64,000 nt of DNA from Gimesia maris (lineage in GTDB: Bacteria > Planctomycetota > Planctomycetia > Planctomycetales > Planctomycetaceae): positions 6,572,001 to 6,636,000 of the forward strand of contig NZ_CP042910.1 of assembly GCF_008298035.1 (NCBI RefSeq), in the 5' to 3' direction. The notes under the pieces were generated by a model that saw only the letters and a program-made list of their open reading frames with translations, was not told where the DNA came from and did not search any database. Below are positions 17,011 through 26,114 of this stretch, one piece after another. Position numbers and translations under genes: made by a program. The stretch's first letter is position 1. Each line of letters starts with the position of its first letter.

Positions 17011-17931
17011 ATGCTGTCTTACATCAGAATTTTGGGAGCCACTCTATGCCTGGCTGTCACAGCCCCACTGACCGTATCGGCAGATGAACCCCAGTCAGAT
17101 CCCTTCAGACCATTTCCCGATCAACTGGCTCCTTCGCTATTCAATGAAGTCAAAGATAAAGTCTTTGGTGGCGTTATGGATGATGAGAAGGCCCTCTATT
17201 ATTACGTCCTCAAGCACCTGCGCGAGACCAGCCTGAAAGATCAGAAACAGGCGGCCGAATTCAACCTGCAACAGCGCCGTTCCGAACTCAAATCATTCCG
17301 CGATCATCCCGAAAAGGAGATTCCTGTCTTCCTGGATCTTTTCAAAAACAGTGATCGCTACAAAGGCCGACTCGTCACATTGACAGGTCGTGTCCGCAAA
17401 CTGATCCATTATCCGGCAGCAGATGACAACCAGTATGGGATTAAAACTCTCTATGAAGCCTGGCTGTTTACCGATGATTCACAACAAAATCCCACAGTCG
17501 TCATTTGCACGGAAGTTCCTCCCGCCTTAAAAAACGGATTGCCGGAAGGAACCGACGTCATCGACCACGTTACAGTAACCGGCTATCTGTTTAAGATGTA
17601 CGTCTACAACGCACAAGATACGTCGCGCGTCGCCCCCCTGATTCTGGCAAAACAACTGGAATGGAACCCTCGGACAGTCGACGAACGGGGGAGCCGGTTG
17701 TTTTCGCAAATTCTGGCCGGTACACTGGTCATCCTGATTGCCGGTATTGCAATCGCCATGTGGAAAACCAGTCAGCGCGACAAGCGATTCCGCGAAAGAC
17801 GACTCCAGAAAACTCAGGACCAGGTTGATTTCAACCAGTTGGAAAAGCCAGCGGAAAAAACACAGCCGGAAAATAAAACACCGGAAACCAAAACTTCTGA
17901 ATCGAAACCCCAAGACGATTCAGGTACTTGA
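17011..17931 (+). CDS. Secreted, membrane-anchored protein, unknown
   Basis: This 306-residue protein starts at the ATG at 17011, which has GGAG six bases upstream. A GTG at 16990 is less likely. It has a signal peptide (ILGATLCLAVTAPLTVSA) and one transmembrane helix near residues 230-250 (QILAGTLVILIAGIAIAMW), then a basic stretch and a Glu/Lys/Pro/Thr-rich tail (PEKTQPENKTPETKT type). The exported middle contains YKGRLVTLTGRVRKLIHYPA and a later TVTGYLFKMYVY, which look like two OB-fold-like beta segments. The tail is probably cytosolic. The function is unknown. It lies 43 bases before purN. Confidence 0.8.
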   Translation: MLSYIRILGATLCLAVTAPLTVSADEPQSDPFRPFPDQLAPSLFNEVKDKVFGGVMDDEKALYYYVLKHLRETSLKDQKQAAEFNLQQRRSELKSFRDHPEKEIPVFLDLFKNSDRYKGRLVTLTGRVRKLIHYPAADDNQYGIKTLYEAWLFTDDSQQNPTVVICTEVPPALKNGLPEGTDVIDHVTVTGYLFKMYVYNAQDTSRVAPLILAKQLEWNPRTVDERGSRLFSQILAGTLVILIAGIAIAMWKTSQRDKRFRERRLQKTQDQVDFNQLEKPAEKTQPENKTPETKTSESKPQDDSGT

Positions 17932-17974
17932 CAGTCCCATTCGTTTTATAATTTAAAAGTATTGTTCTAACAGT

Positions 17975-18628
17975 ATGAACGTGGATCACACGACCGAATC
18001 TTCACCGAAACGCCCCCTGAAACTGGCCGTGCTCATCTCGGGAGGCGGCACGACACTCACCAATTTCCTGGCGAAACGAGACGCTGGTGAACTCGATATT
18101 GAAGTTCCACTGGTCATTGCCAGCCGACCTGACTGTGGAGGAGTCTCTAAGGCAAAAGCCGCCGGCCTGCGCTGCGAGGTCGTTCGCCGCCGGGACTTTC
18201 AGGATATCAGCGAATTCAGTACAACCATTTTCGGCCTCTGTCGCGAAGTTGGTGCCGATCTGGTGACCCTGGCTGGTTATCTTTCCCTGATTCATATTCC
18301 GGAAGACTTTCAATACCGCGTGATGAATATCCACCCGGCTCTCATCCCCGCTTTCTGCGGACATGGCTTTTACGGTCACAAGGTACACGAAGCCGTCGTG
18401 GCGCGGGGCGTCAAGGTCAGTGGCTGTACCGTCCACTTCGCCGACAACGAGTATGACCACGGCCCGATTATCGGCCAGAAAACCGTTCCCGTATCAGGAA
18501 CCGACACTCCCGACCAGGTCGCCGCCAATGTCTTCCAGGCAGAATGCGAACTCTATCCGGAAATGATTCGCCTGTTCGCTGCCGGTAAAATTACAGTCGT
18601 CGAACGGCGGACCGTTATTCAGGATTGA
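17975..18628 (+). CDS. purN: Phosphoribosylglycinamide formyltransferase
   Basis: The 217-residue protein catalyses the folate-dependent formylation of GAR in purine synthesis. LKLAVLISGGGTTLTNFL is the N-terminal phosphate-binding segment. MNIHPALIPAFCGHGFYG contains the active-site Asn-His region, and VSGCTVHFADNEYDHGPII carries the catalytic Asp. The family pattern is SGxTVHxVDxxxDxGPI, so Glu-Tyr in the variable part is unusual but the Asp is kept. The N-terminal 15 residues are an extension. It is convergent with the multicopper oxidase gene, with only 14 bases between the stops. Confidence 0.93.
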   Translation: MNVDHTTESSPKRPLKLAVLISGGGTTLTNFLAKRDAGELDIEVPLVIASRPDCGGVSKAKAAGLRCEVVRRRDFQDISEFSTTIFGLCREVGADLVTLAGYLSLIHIPEDFQYRVMNIHPALIPAFCGHGFYGHKVHEAVVARGVKVSGCTVHFADNEYDHGPIIGQKTVPVSGTDTPDQVAANVFQAECELYPEMIRLFAAGKITVVERRTVIQD

Positions 18629-18642
18629 ATAGCGAACCTGAA

Positions 18643-20049
18643 TCAAAGCTTCTGACTGCCTGGCGGTGGATTGAGTGGCGTGCTGGAGTTAGGCGGAATC
18701 GGTTCGTCCGTCTTCATGACCTTATCGTACAGATGGGGAGGCAGCACACGCATCACCGTAAACAGCCCTTTCACTCCTTTGAACCAGCCTTCCCGCATTC
18801 CCTGAACTTCACGACGTCCATTGATCTTCCGCATGTCTTCTGTGGTCATCGGCATCGAATAATCATCAAAAGGCAGTTCCTCACCCTCTGGAAGCACTTT
18901 CATATCCGACATGCCTTTCATCATCTGCGGATAACCGGGAACCTTAAATCCAGGGTCATCTTTTTTCTGACGAATGATCGGCCCGACCTGTGAAACCATA
19001 TGATTCATCATGTGATGAAACATATGACAATGCAGTACCCAGTCACCGGGATTGTTCGCTATCAGTTCCACATCCCGCGACTGCGCCACACCTACAATCA
19101 CCGTATTTCCTGGAATCCAGGCCGACTCTGGAATTCGTCCCCCCTCCGTTCCCGTCACCCAGAAAGTATGCCCGTGCAAATGCATCGGATGCTGATGCAG
19201 CGTACTGAAGTTCAGAAAGCGAATCCGAATCCGCTCACCCAGTTTACAGACCAGGGGAGTGGTATAGGGACCACAACGACCATTGATCGTGAGAAAATTC
19301 CAGTCCATCGACATCGTATTGGGAATATGAGCATTGGGCAGCATGGCAAACTGCTGAGTCATCAATACGAAATCACGGTCGACGGTCGGCTCATAGGCGA
19401 CTTTGGGATGAATAATAAAGGGCACTACCATGCCGATCGCTTCCTGCATTGCCACATGCGGATGCAGAAAATAGCTGCCTTCCTGATGCACATCATATTC
19501 ATACACAAACGTATGGCCCGGCTTGACCAGATCCTGAGTCACAGCCGGTATCCCGTCAAAACTGATCGGAAGTTCCAGACCGTGTGAATGCAGGGTGGTC
19601 GGCTCGGGCAGATCGTTACGAAACACGATCCGGATTCGCTCCCCCTGATACATTTCCAGGACCGGCCCGGGAAACTGGCCGTTAAACCCATAAGCGTCCA
19701 TCCAGATTCCCGGCAGCACTTCCCGTCGGACCGGCATCGCGTGCAGATGGAATTCGCGCGCTCCGTTCACGATTTTACCCCAGGTCGTTTTCAGATCCGG
19801 TGCGATCACATTCACGGGTGCCTGTCCCGCTTCCCTCAATCCGGGCACCAGCTTTCCCCGGTCCGTGGGGCTGCCAATCGGTCCTCCCAGCCCCGGATGC
19901 ATGCGCGGAAATGCTTCGCCTTCTGCCCGACTGTTACCGGTATCCGCAGATTCTGCTGCTTTGGCCATAGTAGCACTCGCAGCAAACAAACCGGCTGTCG
20001 CTGCTGCTCCATGCTTCAGAAAATCCCGACGATCGTTGGGTGAACCCAT
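18643..20049 (-). CDS. Tat-exported multicopper oxidase
   Basis: The 468-residue protein starts at an ATG at 20049 with AAGGAAAGG seven bases upstream. DRRDFLKHGAAATAG is a Tat signal. Copper-site motifs are visible in order: LHSHGLELP, YFLHPHV, HQHPMHLHGHTFWV and HCHMFHHMMNHM, which together give the type 1, 2 and 3 copper ligands. The C-terminal third is rich in Met (MMKGMSDMKV, MPMTTEDM), as in copper-resistance oxidases of the CopA/CueO type. It is probably a periplasmic cuprous oxidase for copper tolerance. Its upstream neighbour, 52 bases away on the same strand, is an outer-membrane efflux protein, which supports a metal-defence unit. Confidence 0.92.
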   Translation of the reverse strand: MGSPNDRRDFLKHGAAATAGLFAASATMAKAAESADTGNSRAEGEAFPRMHPGLGGPIGSPTDRGKLVPGLREAGQAPVNVIAPDLKTTWGKIVNGAREFHLHAMPVRREVLPGIWMDAYGFNGQFPGPVLEMYQGERIRIVFRNDLPEPTTLHSHGLELPISFDGIPAVTQDLVKPGHTFVYEYDVHQEGSYFLHPHVAMQEAIGMVVPFIIHPKVAYEPTVDRDFVLMTQQFAMLPNAHIPNTMSMDWNFLTINGRCGPYTTPLVCKLGERIRIRFLNFSTLHQHPMHLHGHTFWVTGTEGGRIPESAWIPGNTVIVGVAQSRDVELIANNPGDWVLHCHMFHHMMNHMVSQVGPIIRQKKDDPGFKVPGYPQMMKGMSDMKVLPEGEELPFDDYSMPMTTEDMRKINGRREVQGMREGWFKGVKGLFTVMRVLPPHLYDKVMKTDEPIPPNSSTPLNPPPGSQKL

Positions 20050-20101
20050 TGGTAGACCTTTCCTTGATTTCAGTTTCTGCGTTTCGGGAATCATGCTTTG
20101 C

Positions 20102-21607
20102 TTAACGCGGTTTCGGTACCGCATCGATGTGCCCGCCGGACATCGGAGCTGACGGAACTTCCAGCCCCCCCGTCAGCAACATACCTCGAATCGCAATCTC
20201 ACTTTCATGATACTGTAACTGGCTCATGATGTACTCTGCCTGCAGATCGTAATAGATCTTTTGAGCCATCAGCACTTCGGGCCAGGGGGCACGCCTGCGC
20301 TTATAACTTTCATGCAGCAGATCATATGCCTCTTTTGCTTTAGGCAGCATTTCACTCCGGTAGGTTTCCACATGCTGCCGCGCCGTTCGATAATCTCGGT
20401 ACTTATCTGACAGCTTACTCATTAATGATAACTCGAGACGCTTTACATTGGCACGCGACTGATTCAAATCAGCCAGCGCCTGATCAACGGTCCCCTGATT
20501 GCGGTCAAATACAGGCAGAGGCAGACCGGCGGTGACTCCTGCAACATTGTTATTGGTCTCAAAATTGTGACCGAAGTCCACATTCACCAGAATGTTCGGA
20601 ATCGGCTGGACACGTTCACGTTCCACGGTAATCTCATCGTGCTGCACCCGTTCCCAGGCAGCTACGATCTCCGGACTGTTTTCCAGAAGTTGATGCATGG
20701 CTGAACTCCAGTCATACACTTCAGTCGCTGGTTCCAGCGACCCCTTGAGTATGGTACACTGCAGCTCTGGAGTTCCCACCATCGCGACCAGGTCGCGCCA
20801 CTCCTGTTCCAGATTATTCTCCGCCGCCATCTGCTTCAGCCGGGCGCGATGCAAGTCGACCTCTGCCTGTAACAACCCCGCCTGATTAGTCTGCCCCAGG
20901 TTGAGCATCTCTTTATGAGTCTGCAGATTATCCCGAGCATTTGCCAGCAACTGATGGTGAACCGACAGCATCTGCTGTGCAGCCAGAGTACGATAGAAAT
21001 GAATGCGGACATCATTGAGCACCCGAGTATACTGAGCCGAAAGATTCGTTTCGGCAATACAGATCTGCTGCGTCCACTTGGCCCGACTCAGTTTCAGTTT
21101 GCCTCCTGTCACGAATTCCTGCGAGACGAAGGCCCCCTGTAACTCTCCTGCCGTTCCATCAATGCCAATCTGATCGCTGGCATAACCAACCACCGGATTC
21201 GGGTAGAGCCCCGCCTGATAAGCAGCACCTCGAGAGGCTTCAACTTGAGCTGCTGATTGAATCAATGTGGGATTATTCGCCTGAGCCAGTGATTCCAGAT
21301 CACTCAAACTATAAAAAGTTTGCGGGTGAGCTTCTAAGGCACCCGAAACAGGGACCAGAGGGATATCGTATTCCGCGAATGGAAGTTCTTCCGCCTGCTC
21401 GTGTGCAACCAACTTTGTTTCAGGGTCAGTTGAGGCAGGGAGTTGAGAAGAATCATCTCTTTTAACTTTGACCGGAGAGGGATCGCAAAGTGCAATCGAT
21501 ACTGGCTTCGACTCACCCAGTTCGGTGATCTGTCGATCGGGACTGGAAGCACACCCGCTGATCAAAGCGGTGAGTAACCCGACTGTGACAGGAAATCCGA
21601 TTTTCAT
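20102..21607 (-). CDS. Outer-membrane efflux lipoprotein (TolC/CusC type)
   Basis: This 501-residue protein starts at the ATG at 21607, set by a GGAGG six bases upstream. The start at 21655 is rejected. The signal ends in a lipobox, TALISGC, so it is a lipoprotein as in CusC/OprM. The body has the two repeated OEP halves with long helices (SLADLESLAQANNPTLIQSA near residue 100; VERVQ-type repeats and QTRQHVETYRSEMLPKAKEA later). It likely forms the outer-membrane channel of a tripartite pump. No RND pump or membrane-fusion protein is next to it in this window, so its partner must lie elsewhere. Confidence 0.9.
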   Translation of the reverse strand: MKIGFPVTVGLLTALISGCASSPDRQITELGESKPVSIALCDPSPVKVKRDDSSQLPASTDPETKLVAHEQAEELPFAEYDIPLVPVSGALEAHPQTFYSLSDLESLAQANNPTLIQSAAQVEASRGAAYQAGLYPNPVVGYASDQIGIDGTAGELQGAFVSQEFVTGGKLKLSRAKWTQQICIAETNLSAQYTRVLNDVRIHFYRTLAAQQMLSVHHQLLANARDNLQTHKEMLNLGQTNQAGLLQAEVDLHRARLKQMAAENNLEQEWRDLVAMVGTPELQCTILKGSLEPATEVYDWSSAMHQLLENSPEIVAAWERVQHDEITVERERVQPIPNILVNVDFGHNFETNNNVAGVTAGLPLPVFDRNQGTVDQALADLNQSRANVKRLELSLMSKLSDKYRDYRTARQHVETYRSEMLPKAKEAYDLLHESYKRRRAPWPEVLMAQKIYYDLQAEYIMSQLQYHESEIAIRGMLLTGGLEVPSAPMSGGHIDAVPKPR

Positions 21608-22070
21608 CCTGGTCCTCCATGAATGGCCCAATCTGCACACCATCCTGGCGCGCACGAACGCTGTTACTTAAAACTTCATCGGAAGAAAATGCGTTCAAAC
21701 CTGCCTGCAAACGCCTGAATTCGAGGACAGACATTCAGATCAACAGCGATAATCCGGGGATTCAGAACAAATGTTATTTTCGGAACCGGCTCACTTCAGG
21801 TACCACAGATTGACTGCTTCCTGGATTTTTCCGGATTTGATGCAGCCTGGTCAGGAAACAAGACAGATACTCTGGGAAGACTTTAATGAATTCCGCCCTA
21901 AAGTGAATATTCTCTTTAGGTAAGATGAAGTCTTTAGGAAAATCCAAAACAACTGACAGATTTTGATTGTTTTTGAAAGTTTCTGATGGTATTTTGGATA
22001 TATTGATTGATAGCCAGCGCTTTGTGAGGCATATTCTACAGGGAACTATATCGTCTCAGGAGGAGTTTGC
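21608..22070. other. Leader and regulatory region of the BMC operon
   Basis: These 463 bases separate the divergent efflux gene from the BMC operon. The region holds three CTTTAGG-type half-sites (21897-21938), an AT-rich tract at 21940-22010, and a strong GGAGGA ribosome-binding site at 22059-22064. TATTCT at 22032 is a possible -10 box but no -35 box at proper spacing was found. Confidence 0.55.
21897..21938. promoter_or_regulatory. Candidate operator: three CTTTAGG half-sites
   Basis: CCTAAAG at 21897-21903 is followed by its reverse complement CTTTAGG at 21914-21920 and again at 21932-21938. The centres are 17 and 18 bases apart. The array lies about 135-175 bases upstream of the DeoR-family gene that heads the operon, so autoregulation by that protein is a natural reading. 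Confidence 0.5.
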
Positions 22071-22832
22071 ATGTCAATGTTGCTTGACGAAAGACGGGAA
22101 AGCATATTAAAGATAGTAGAAAACAAGGGTTTTGTGTCCCTTGTGGATTTGATGGATTCTGTGGGCGCTTCTGAATCTACCATTCGAAGGGATTTGGAGT
22201 ATCTTGACGGAATCGGTCAGATCAGGCGGACCCGAGGTGGGGCTGCTTATAGTGGAGAATCCTTAGCCACTTTTGAAGACAGGTCTTTTATGTCATCCAG
22301 GCAAAAAAGGCAGGTTGCTCAAGCAGTGGCCAACATGATCTCTCCGGGAGAGGCCGTGCTGATGGATGGAGGCACAACTACTCTGGAAGTCGCCCGACAA
22401 CTGGCGGGCAAACAGTTACAGGTCGTCACTAATTCACTCCCGATCGCCAATCTGCTGGTCAATCAGCCACAGATTGACCTGATGCTGATCGGAGGATTCC
22501 TGTTTCCTAAAACAGGGGTCGCATTAGGGAAGACCGCAGTGGAATCACTGAAAAGTGTCCATGTCCGACGACTGATTATCAGCGTCGGGGGAATCACAGA
22601 AGACGGACTCTATAACAGCAACATGCTGTTAGTCGAAACAGAACAGCAAATGTTTGAAGCAGCAGAAGAAGTGATTGTGGTGACAGACAGTACCAAATTC
22701 GGACACTCGGCTCTCGCTTATCTGTGTCCACTGGACAGGGTCGACCACATCGTCGTGGATGACGGCATTACCGAAGAGTGGAAAGACGTCATTCACAAAG
22801 CAGGCATCGAACTTACAGTCGTCGAAACATAA
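22071..22832 (+). CDS. DeoR-family transcriptional regulator
   Basis: This 253-residue protein has the DeoR layout. An N-terminal winged helix spans residues 5-57 (ERRESILKIVENKGF, then GASESTIRRDLEYLD as the recognition helix). A C-terminal sugar-phosphate sensor domain follows (MDGGTTTLEVARQLAG, VTNSLPIANLL, LMLIGG, VVTDSTKFG). It starts at the ATG at 22071 with a strong GGAGGA site. DeoR proteins usually repress sugar genes and are released by a phosphorylated sugar. As first gene of the BMC operon it is the probable local regulator, with fuculose-1-P or rhamnulose-1-P as an inferred ligand. Confidence 0.92.
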   Translation: MSMLLDERRESILKIVENKGFVSLVDLMDSVGASESTIRRDLEYLDGIGQIRRTRGGAAYSGESLATFEDRSFMSSRQKRQVAQAVANMISPGEAVLMDGGTTTLEVARQLAGKQLQVVTNSLPIANLLVNQPQIDLMLIGGFLFPKTGVALGKTAVESLKSVHVRRLIISVGGITEDGLYNSNMLLVETEQQMFEAAEEVIVVTDSTKFGHSALAYLCPLDRVDHIVVDDGITEEWKDVIHKAGIELTVVET

Positions 22833-22884
22833 TTCATCCCTTTCTGAAGTCATTACCAAATCATAAAAATTGAGATCCGATATT

Positions 22885-23592
22885 ATGACACAACTTACCA
22901 ATTCCATCTCACGCTCGCAGGTAGAACAACTGGTTCGTCAGGCTTTGTCTCAGCAAACAGGAGGGACGGCATCCACACCACAGACTGCTCCCAACCCGCT
23001 GGTCGTCAATATCTCAGCCCGACACATCCATCTTTCACAGGAGCACCTGGAAGTCCTGTTCGGGAAAGGTGCCCAGCTCGAAGTTCAGAAAGACCTGTAC
23101 CAGGATGGTTACTTCGCAGCGACTCAGACGGTTGCCGTTGTTGGCCCCCGCCGCCGGATGATTCCTAACGTGCGTGTCCTGGGTCCCTGCCGTGGTGACA
23201 CTCAAGTCGAACTTGCTTTTACCGACACCATCTCGCTGGGACTCGATGTTCCCATTCGCATCAGTGGCGACCTCAAAGGCACCCCCGGCTGCGTTCTGAT
23301 GGGCCCGAAAGGCGTTGTTGAACTGGAATTCGGCGTGATTCGTGCCGCCCGTCACGTGCACATGTCACCCGCCGACTGTGCTTATTACGGCTGCTCTAAC
23401 GGCGATAACCTGCATCTGCGAATTGAATCTGCAGGCTGCACGACGGTCCTGGAAGACGTTGTCGTCCGCGAAAACCCTGAAGTCAAACTCGAAGTCCACA
23501 TCGACACCGATGAAGGGAACGCCGTCGACCTCGACCATGCCACTTCAGTGAAACTCTATGTACCTGAAGGCTGCAAATGCAAACACAGCTGA
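22885..23592 (+). CDS. pduL: PduL-type phosphate acyltransferase with encapsulation helix
   Basis: This 235-residue enzyme exchanges CoA for phosphate on an acyl group inside microcompartments. It has the two PduL domains: [17 protein letters not shown] with HxH zinc ligands near residues 47-49, and later [12 protein letters not shown] with another metal-binding pair. Residues 9-23 ([15 protein letters not shown]) form an amphipathic helix followed by a Gly/Thr/Pro linker, the form of a BMC encapsulation peptide. I use the ATG at 22885. An upstream TTG at 22870 is unlikely. In this pathway the substrate would be lactyl-CoA or propanoyl-CoA, giving the phosphate for the acetate-kinase homologue. 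Confidence 0.93.
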   Translation: MTQLTNSISRSQVEQLVRQALSQQTGGTASTPQTAPNPLVVNISARHIHLSQEHLEVLFGKGAQLEVQKDLYQDGYFAATQTVAVVGPRRRMIPNVRVLGPCRGDTQVELAFTDTISLGLDVPIRISGDLKGTPGCVLMGPKGVVELEFGVIRAARHVHMSPADCAYYGCSNGDNLHLRIESAGCTTVLEDVVVRENPEVKLEVHIDTDEGNAVDLDHATSVKLYVPEGCKCKHS

Positions 23593-23656
23593 TCTGACAA
23601 TGATCGGCAACCGATTCATCTGCAAACTCGAACAGATGATATCTTAAATACCTGTC

Positions 23657-23680
23657 GCAGAACCTGATTTAGGATTCTGC
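23657..23680 (+). repeat. Intercistronic hairpin, pduL to first BMC-H gene
   Basis: GCAGAACCT (23657-23665) pairs with AGGATTCTGC (23671-23680), with one bulged A and a 5-base loop. A T8 run follows only 15 bases later, so this is not a classic terminator. It may protect or process the mRNA ahead of the shell genes. Confidence 0.55.
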
Positions 23681-23733
23681 AGAAACAACGAACTGTTTTT
23701 TTTCTTAACACTCTCTAAAAGGAGAACTGACTC

Positions 23734-24030
23734 ATGGCGAAAGCAATGGAAGCCCTGGGAATGGTGGAAACAAAAGGGCTGATCAGCCTGATTGAAGCCG
23801 CCGATGCAATGTTGAAAGCGGCCAACGTACAGATGATTGGCTGGGAAAAAGTTGGTAGTGGCCTGGTCACAGGTTTTGTCGTCGGCGATGTTGCAGCTGT
23901 GAAAGCAGCCGTTGACGCCGGTGCAGCTGCTGCCAGCAAAGTTGGAGAAGTCGTGAGCGTTCAGGTCATCCCGCGTCCTCACGAAGAACTCGCCAGCGTA
24001 CTGCCCAAGACTGCTGCCAAGAAATCATAA
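23734..24030 (+). CDS. BMC-H hexameric shell protein
   Basis: The 98-residue protein is a canonical single BMC domain. [20 protein letters not shown] is its typical opening, followed by [20 protein letters not shown] and [22 protein letters not shown]. These proteins form hexamers that tile the facets of the microcompartment shell, with a small pore on the axis. Length and motifs are standard. An AAAGGAGAA ribosome-binding site precedes the ATG. The next gene is a second, shorter BMC-H copy. It is flanked by RNA hairpins on both sides, which may raise its level relative to the enzymes. Confidence 0.96.
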   Translation: MAKAMEALGMVETKGLISLIEAADAMLKAANVQMIGWEKVGSGLVTGFVVGDVAAVKAAVDAGAAAASKVGEVVSVQVIPRPHEELASVLPKTAAKKS

Positions 24031-24090
24031 TCGGGTTATGAACATTGACGGCTGACATTCCTGAACATGATCGTAACGACGATGAACATA

Positions 24091-24111
24091 ACCAGTTGAC
24101 GTTCAACTGGT
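24091..24111 (+). repeat. Intercistronic hairpin between the two BMC-H genes
   Basis: ACCAGTTGA (24091-24099) and TCAACTGGT (24103-24111) form a perfect 9-bp stem with a 3-base loop, 56 bases before the second BMC-H start. Confidence 0.7.
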
Positions 24112-24167
24112 ATGCAGCTCAGAGTAATGCAGCCCAACCCATCACAACTAAAAAAATCGAGGACAAA

Positions 24168-24437
24168 ATGAGTTCTGAAGCCATTGGTTTAATTGAAACA
24201 AAAGGTCTGGTTGCTCAAATCGAAGCTTCCGACGCCATGCTGAAAGCTGCCAACGTGACTCTGGTTGACCAGATTCAGATTGGTGGTGCCTACATCACAA
24301 CCGTGATCCAGGGAGATATCGGTTCGGTTCGCGCAGCAGTTGACGCTGGTGCCGCCGCCGCTTCTCAAATCGGAGAACTGGTTGGCGCTCATGTGATCGC
24401 ACGCCCCTCCGAAAGCCTGATGTCACACTTTATGTAA
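24168..24437 (+). CDS. BMC-H hexameric shell protein, second copy
   Basis: I start this 89-residue protein at the ATG at 24168 (MSSEAIGLIETKGLVAQIEA), behind a GAGGA site. The upstream in-frame extension from 24045 is intergenic. The BMC signature is complete: [61 protein letters not shown]. It differs from the first copy in the pore-side loop and lacks its Lys-rich C-terminal tail, so the two hexamers may differ in pore properties or edge contacts (inference). It lies between two hairpins and before the acetate-kinase homologue. Confidence 0.96.
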   Translation: MSSEAIGLIETKGLVAQIEASDAMLKAANVTLVDQIQIGGAYITTVIQGDIGSVRAAVDAGAAAASQIGELVGAHVIARPSESLMSHFM

Positions 24438-24455
24438 GATGCGTACTGTTGGTTC

Positions 24456-24487
24456 TTCCCGTCACTCAACGTGTGAGCAGCGGGGAA
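24456..24487 (+). repeat. Intercistronic hairpin after the second BMC-H gene
   Basis: TTCCCG (24456-24461) pairs with CGGGGAA (24481-24487) with one bulged G, and CTCA (24465-24468) with TGAG (24474-24477) continues the stem inward past a 3-base internal loop. It lies 20 bases after the stop codon. Confidence 0.5.
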
Positions 24488-24534
24488 ATGGAAGTCGAAA
24501 CACCAGTCTTTAAGTCACAGAATGGATTCCTGCA

Positions 24535-25725
24535 ATGAAAGTACTTGTTGCCAATTTAGGTTCCACCAGTTTCAAATATCGCCTGTTCGATATGCCCGCC
24601 GAAGTGCAGCTTGCCCGCGGGGGCATTGATCGAATTGGTGAGGAACAGAGTCATTGTTTCGTCGAAATTGGTGCGCATCGGGAAGAGCACGAACAGAATG
24701 TGCCCGACCATGCAGCTGCCGTCAACTTATGTCTGTCGCAATTGACCAACTCCGACTGGGGTTGTCTTGATTCAGCAGACGAAGTGGCCGGCATTGGTTT
24801 CAAAGCAGTCTTTGCCGGAAACATGAGTGGCATTCGTCTGGTCGATGAAACATTGCTGACCAAAATGGAGGCGCTGGCAGATATTGCACCTGCTCATAAC
24901 CCTCCCTATGCCCGGGCAATGCGACAACTGCGTCAGGCGTTCCCTGAAATCCCGCTGGTTGCCGCATTGGAAACCGCCTTCCATGAAACCATTCCTCCTG
25001 AAAATCGTGCTTATGCCATTCCCCATGAATGGCAGGAAGAATACGAAGTCCAGCGTTGGGGGTTTCATGGCGCCAGTCACCGGTATATCGGCTCTCGTAT
25101 GGCCGAGCTCACAGGTAAAGATGATCTGAAGGTGATTTCCTGCCACCTGGGAGGCAGCAGTTCTTTATGTGCCATCGAGGGTGGAGTCTCCAAAGCCAAC
25201 AGTCTGGGAATGAGCCCTCAGACAGGATTGCCTCACAATAACCGTGTGGGTGATTTTGACCCGTTTGCTCTACCGGTTCTGATCAAGGCCACCGGGAAAT
25301 CCCTGGCGGAACTTCTGGAAGACCTGTCGAGCAAAGGCGGCTTACTGGGCATGAGCGGATTGAGTGGTGACTGTCGCGATCTGGAAGAAGCGGCCGCCAG
25401 CGGACACAAACGGGCACAACTCGCTTTGGGCGTGTTCCACTCAGCCATCCGTCAATACCTGGGAGCTTACATGACGGTACTGGGAGGCGTGGATGCGATT
25501 GTTTTCACGGGTGGAATCGGTGAGAACAGTGTCAGCTTAAGAGAAAAAGTCTGCAGCAACCTGGAGTGGGCGGGAATTCGTCTGGATTCTGAAAAGAACA
25601 AAACAGCCTCTAACGAGGCACAGATCCAGGCGGACGACAGCAAAGTACAAATCTGGGTTGTGCCTACGAATGAAGAGATTGTAGTAGGCAGGCAGACCGT
25701 CGAAGTCATCGAAGGGCGTTCGTAA
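24535..25725 (+). CDS. ackA: Acetate-kinase-family protein of the BMC pathway
   Basis: The 396-residue protein has the acetate/propionate kinase signatures. [18 protein letters not shown] opens it, [14 protein letters not shown] holds the phosphate-binding His, [18 protein letters not shown] follows, and [17 protein letters not shown] lies near the C-terminus. The family moves phosphate from an acyl-phosphate to ADP. Here it would finish the route aldehyde, acyl-CoA, acyl-phosphate, acid plus ATP, with lactate as the likely product. The usual NxGSSS segment near the N-terminus reads NLGSTS, a mild variation. It has no visible encapsulation helix, so it may act outside the shell or dock in another way. 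Confidence 0.92.
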   Translation: MKVLVANLGSTSFKYRLFDMPAEVQLARGGIDRIGEEQSHCFVEIGAHREEHEQNVPDHAAAVNLCLSQLTNSDWGCLDSADEVAGIGFKAVFAGNMSGIRLVDETLLTKMEALADIAPAHNPPYARAMRQLRQAFPEIPLVAALETAFHETIPPENRAYAIPHEWQEEYEVQRWGFHGASHRYIGSRMAELTGKDDLKVISCHLGGSSSLCAIEGGVSKANSLGMSPQTGLPHNNRVGDFDPFALPVLIKATGKSLAELLEDLSSKGGLLGMSGLSGDCRDLEEAAASGHKRAQLALGVFHSAIRQYLGAYMTVLGGVDAIVFTGGIGENSVSLREKVCSNLEWAGIRLDSEKNKTASNEAQIQADDSKVQIWVVPTNEEIVVGRQTVEVIEGRS

Positions 25726-25776
25726 CGTCCGGAGAAATACAGTTATCCTTTAGAGGATTTTACAGGAGTTGGTTCG

Positions 25777-26088
25777 ATGTTTATAGGACGCATAACCGGT
25801 AGTGTTGTTTCGTCTCAAAAAGTCGAAACAATGATCGGTCAGAAGCTGCTCATTGTCGAACCGTTGCGCGTCAACGAAAAAGACCAGAGTGATCTGACTC
25901 CCACCGGACGATCGTTTATCGTCGTCGATACTGTGGGAGCAGGGCAGGGGGAAGTCGTATTGTGTGTGCAGGGGTCATCGGCCCGTTTCACACCTGAGAC
26001 GAAATCACTGCCCATCGATGCAGCCATTATCGGCATTGTCGATCAGGTTCACATTGGTCCTAAAGAAATATTTAACTCGACGGATTGA
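25777..26088 (+). CDS. EutN/CcmL-type pentameric shell protein (BMC-P), copy 1
   Basis: The 103-residue protein starts MFIGRITGSVVSSQKVETM, the usual opening of the EutN/CcmL family. It continues with GQKLLIVEPLRV, FIVVDTVGAGQGEVVLCVQG and the closing PIDAAIIGIVDQV. These proteins form pentamers that cap the shell vertices. An ACAGGAG site precedes the ATG. It is the first of three BMC-P genes in the operon, and three different copies are characteristic of the planctomycete type. The closing tail (HIGPKEIFNSTD) is longer than in copy 2. Confidence 0.94.
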   Translation: MFIGRITGSVVSSQKVETMIGQKLLIVEPLRVNEKDQSDLTPTGRSFIVVDTVGAGQGEVVLCVQGSSARFTPETKSLPIDAAIIGIVDQVHIGPKEIFNSTD

Positions 26089-26114
26089 ATTTCGTTCTGT
26101 CCCGGAAACACAGC

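Noticed and set aside
23657-23703. Terminator between pduL and the first BMC-H gene
   Set aside because: A hairpin and a T8 run are both present, but 15 bases separate them and the operon clearly continues.
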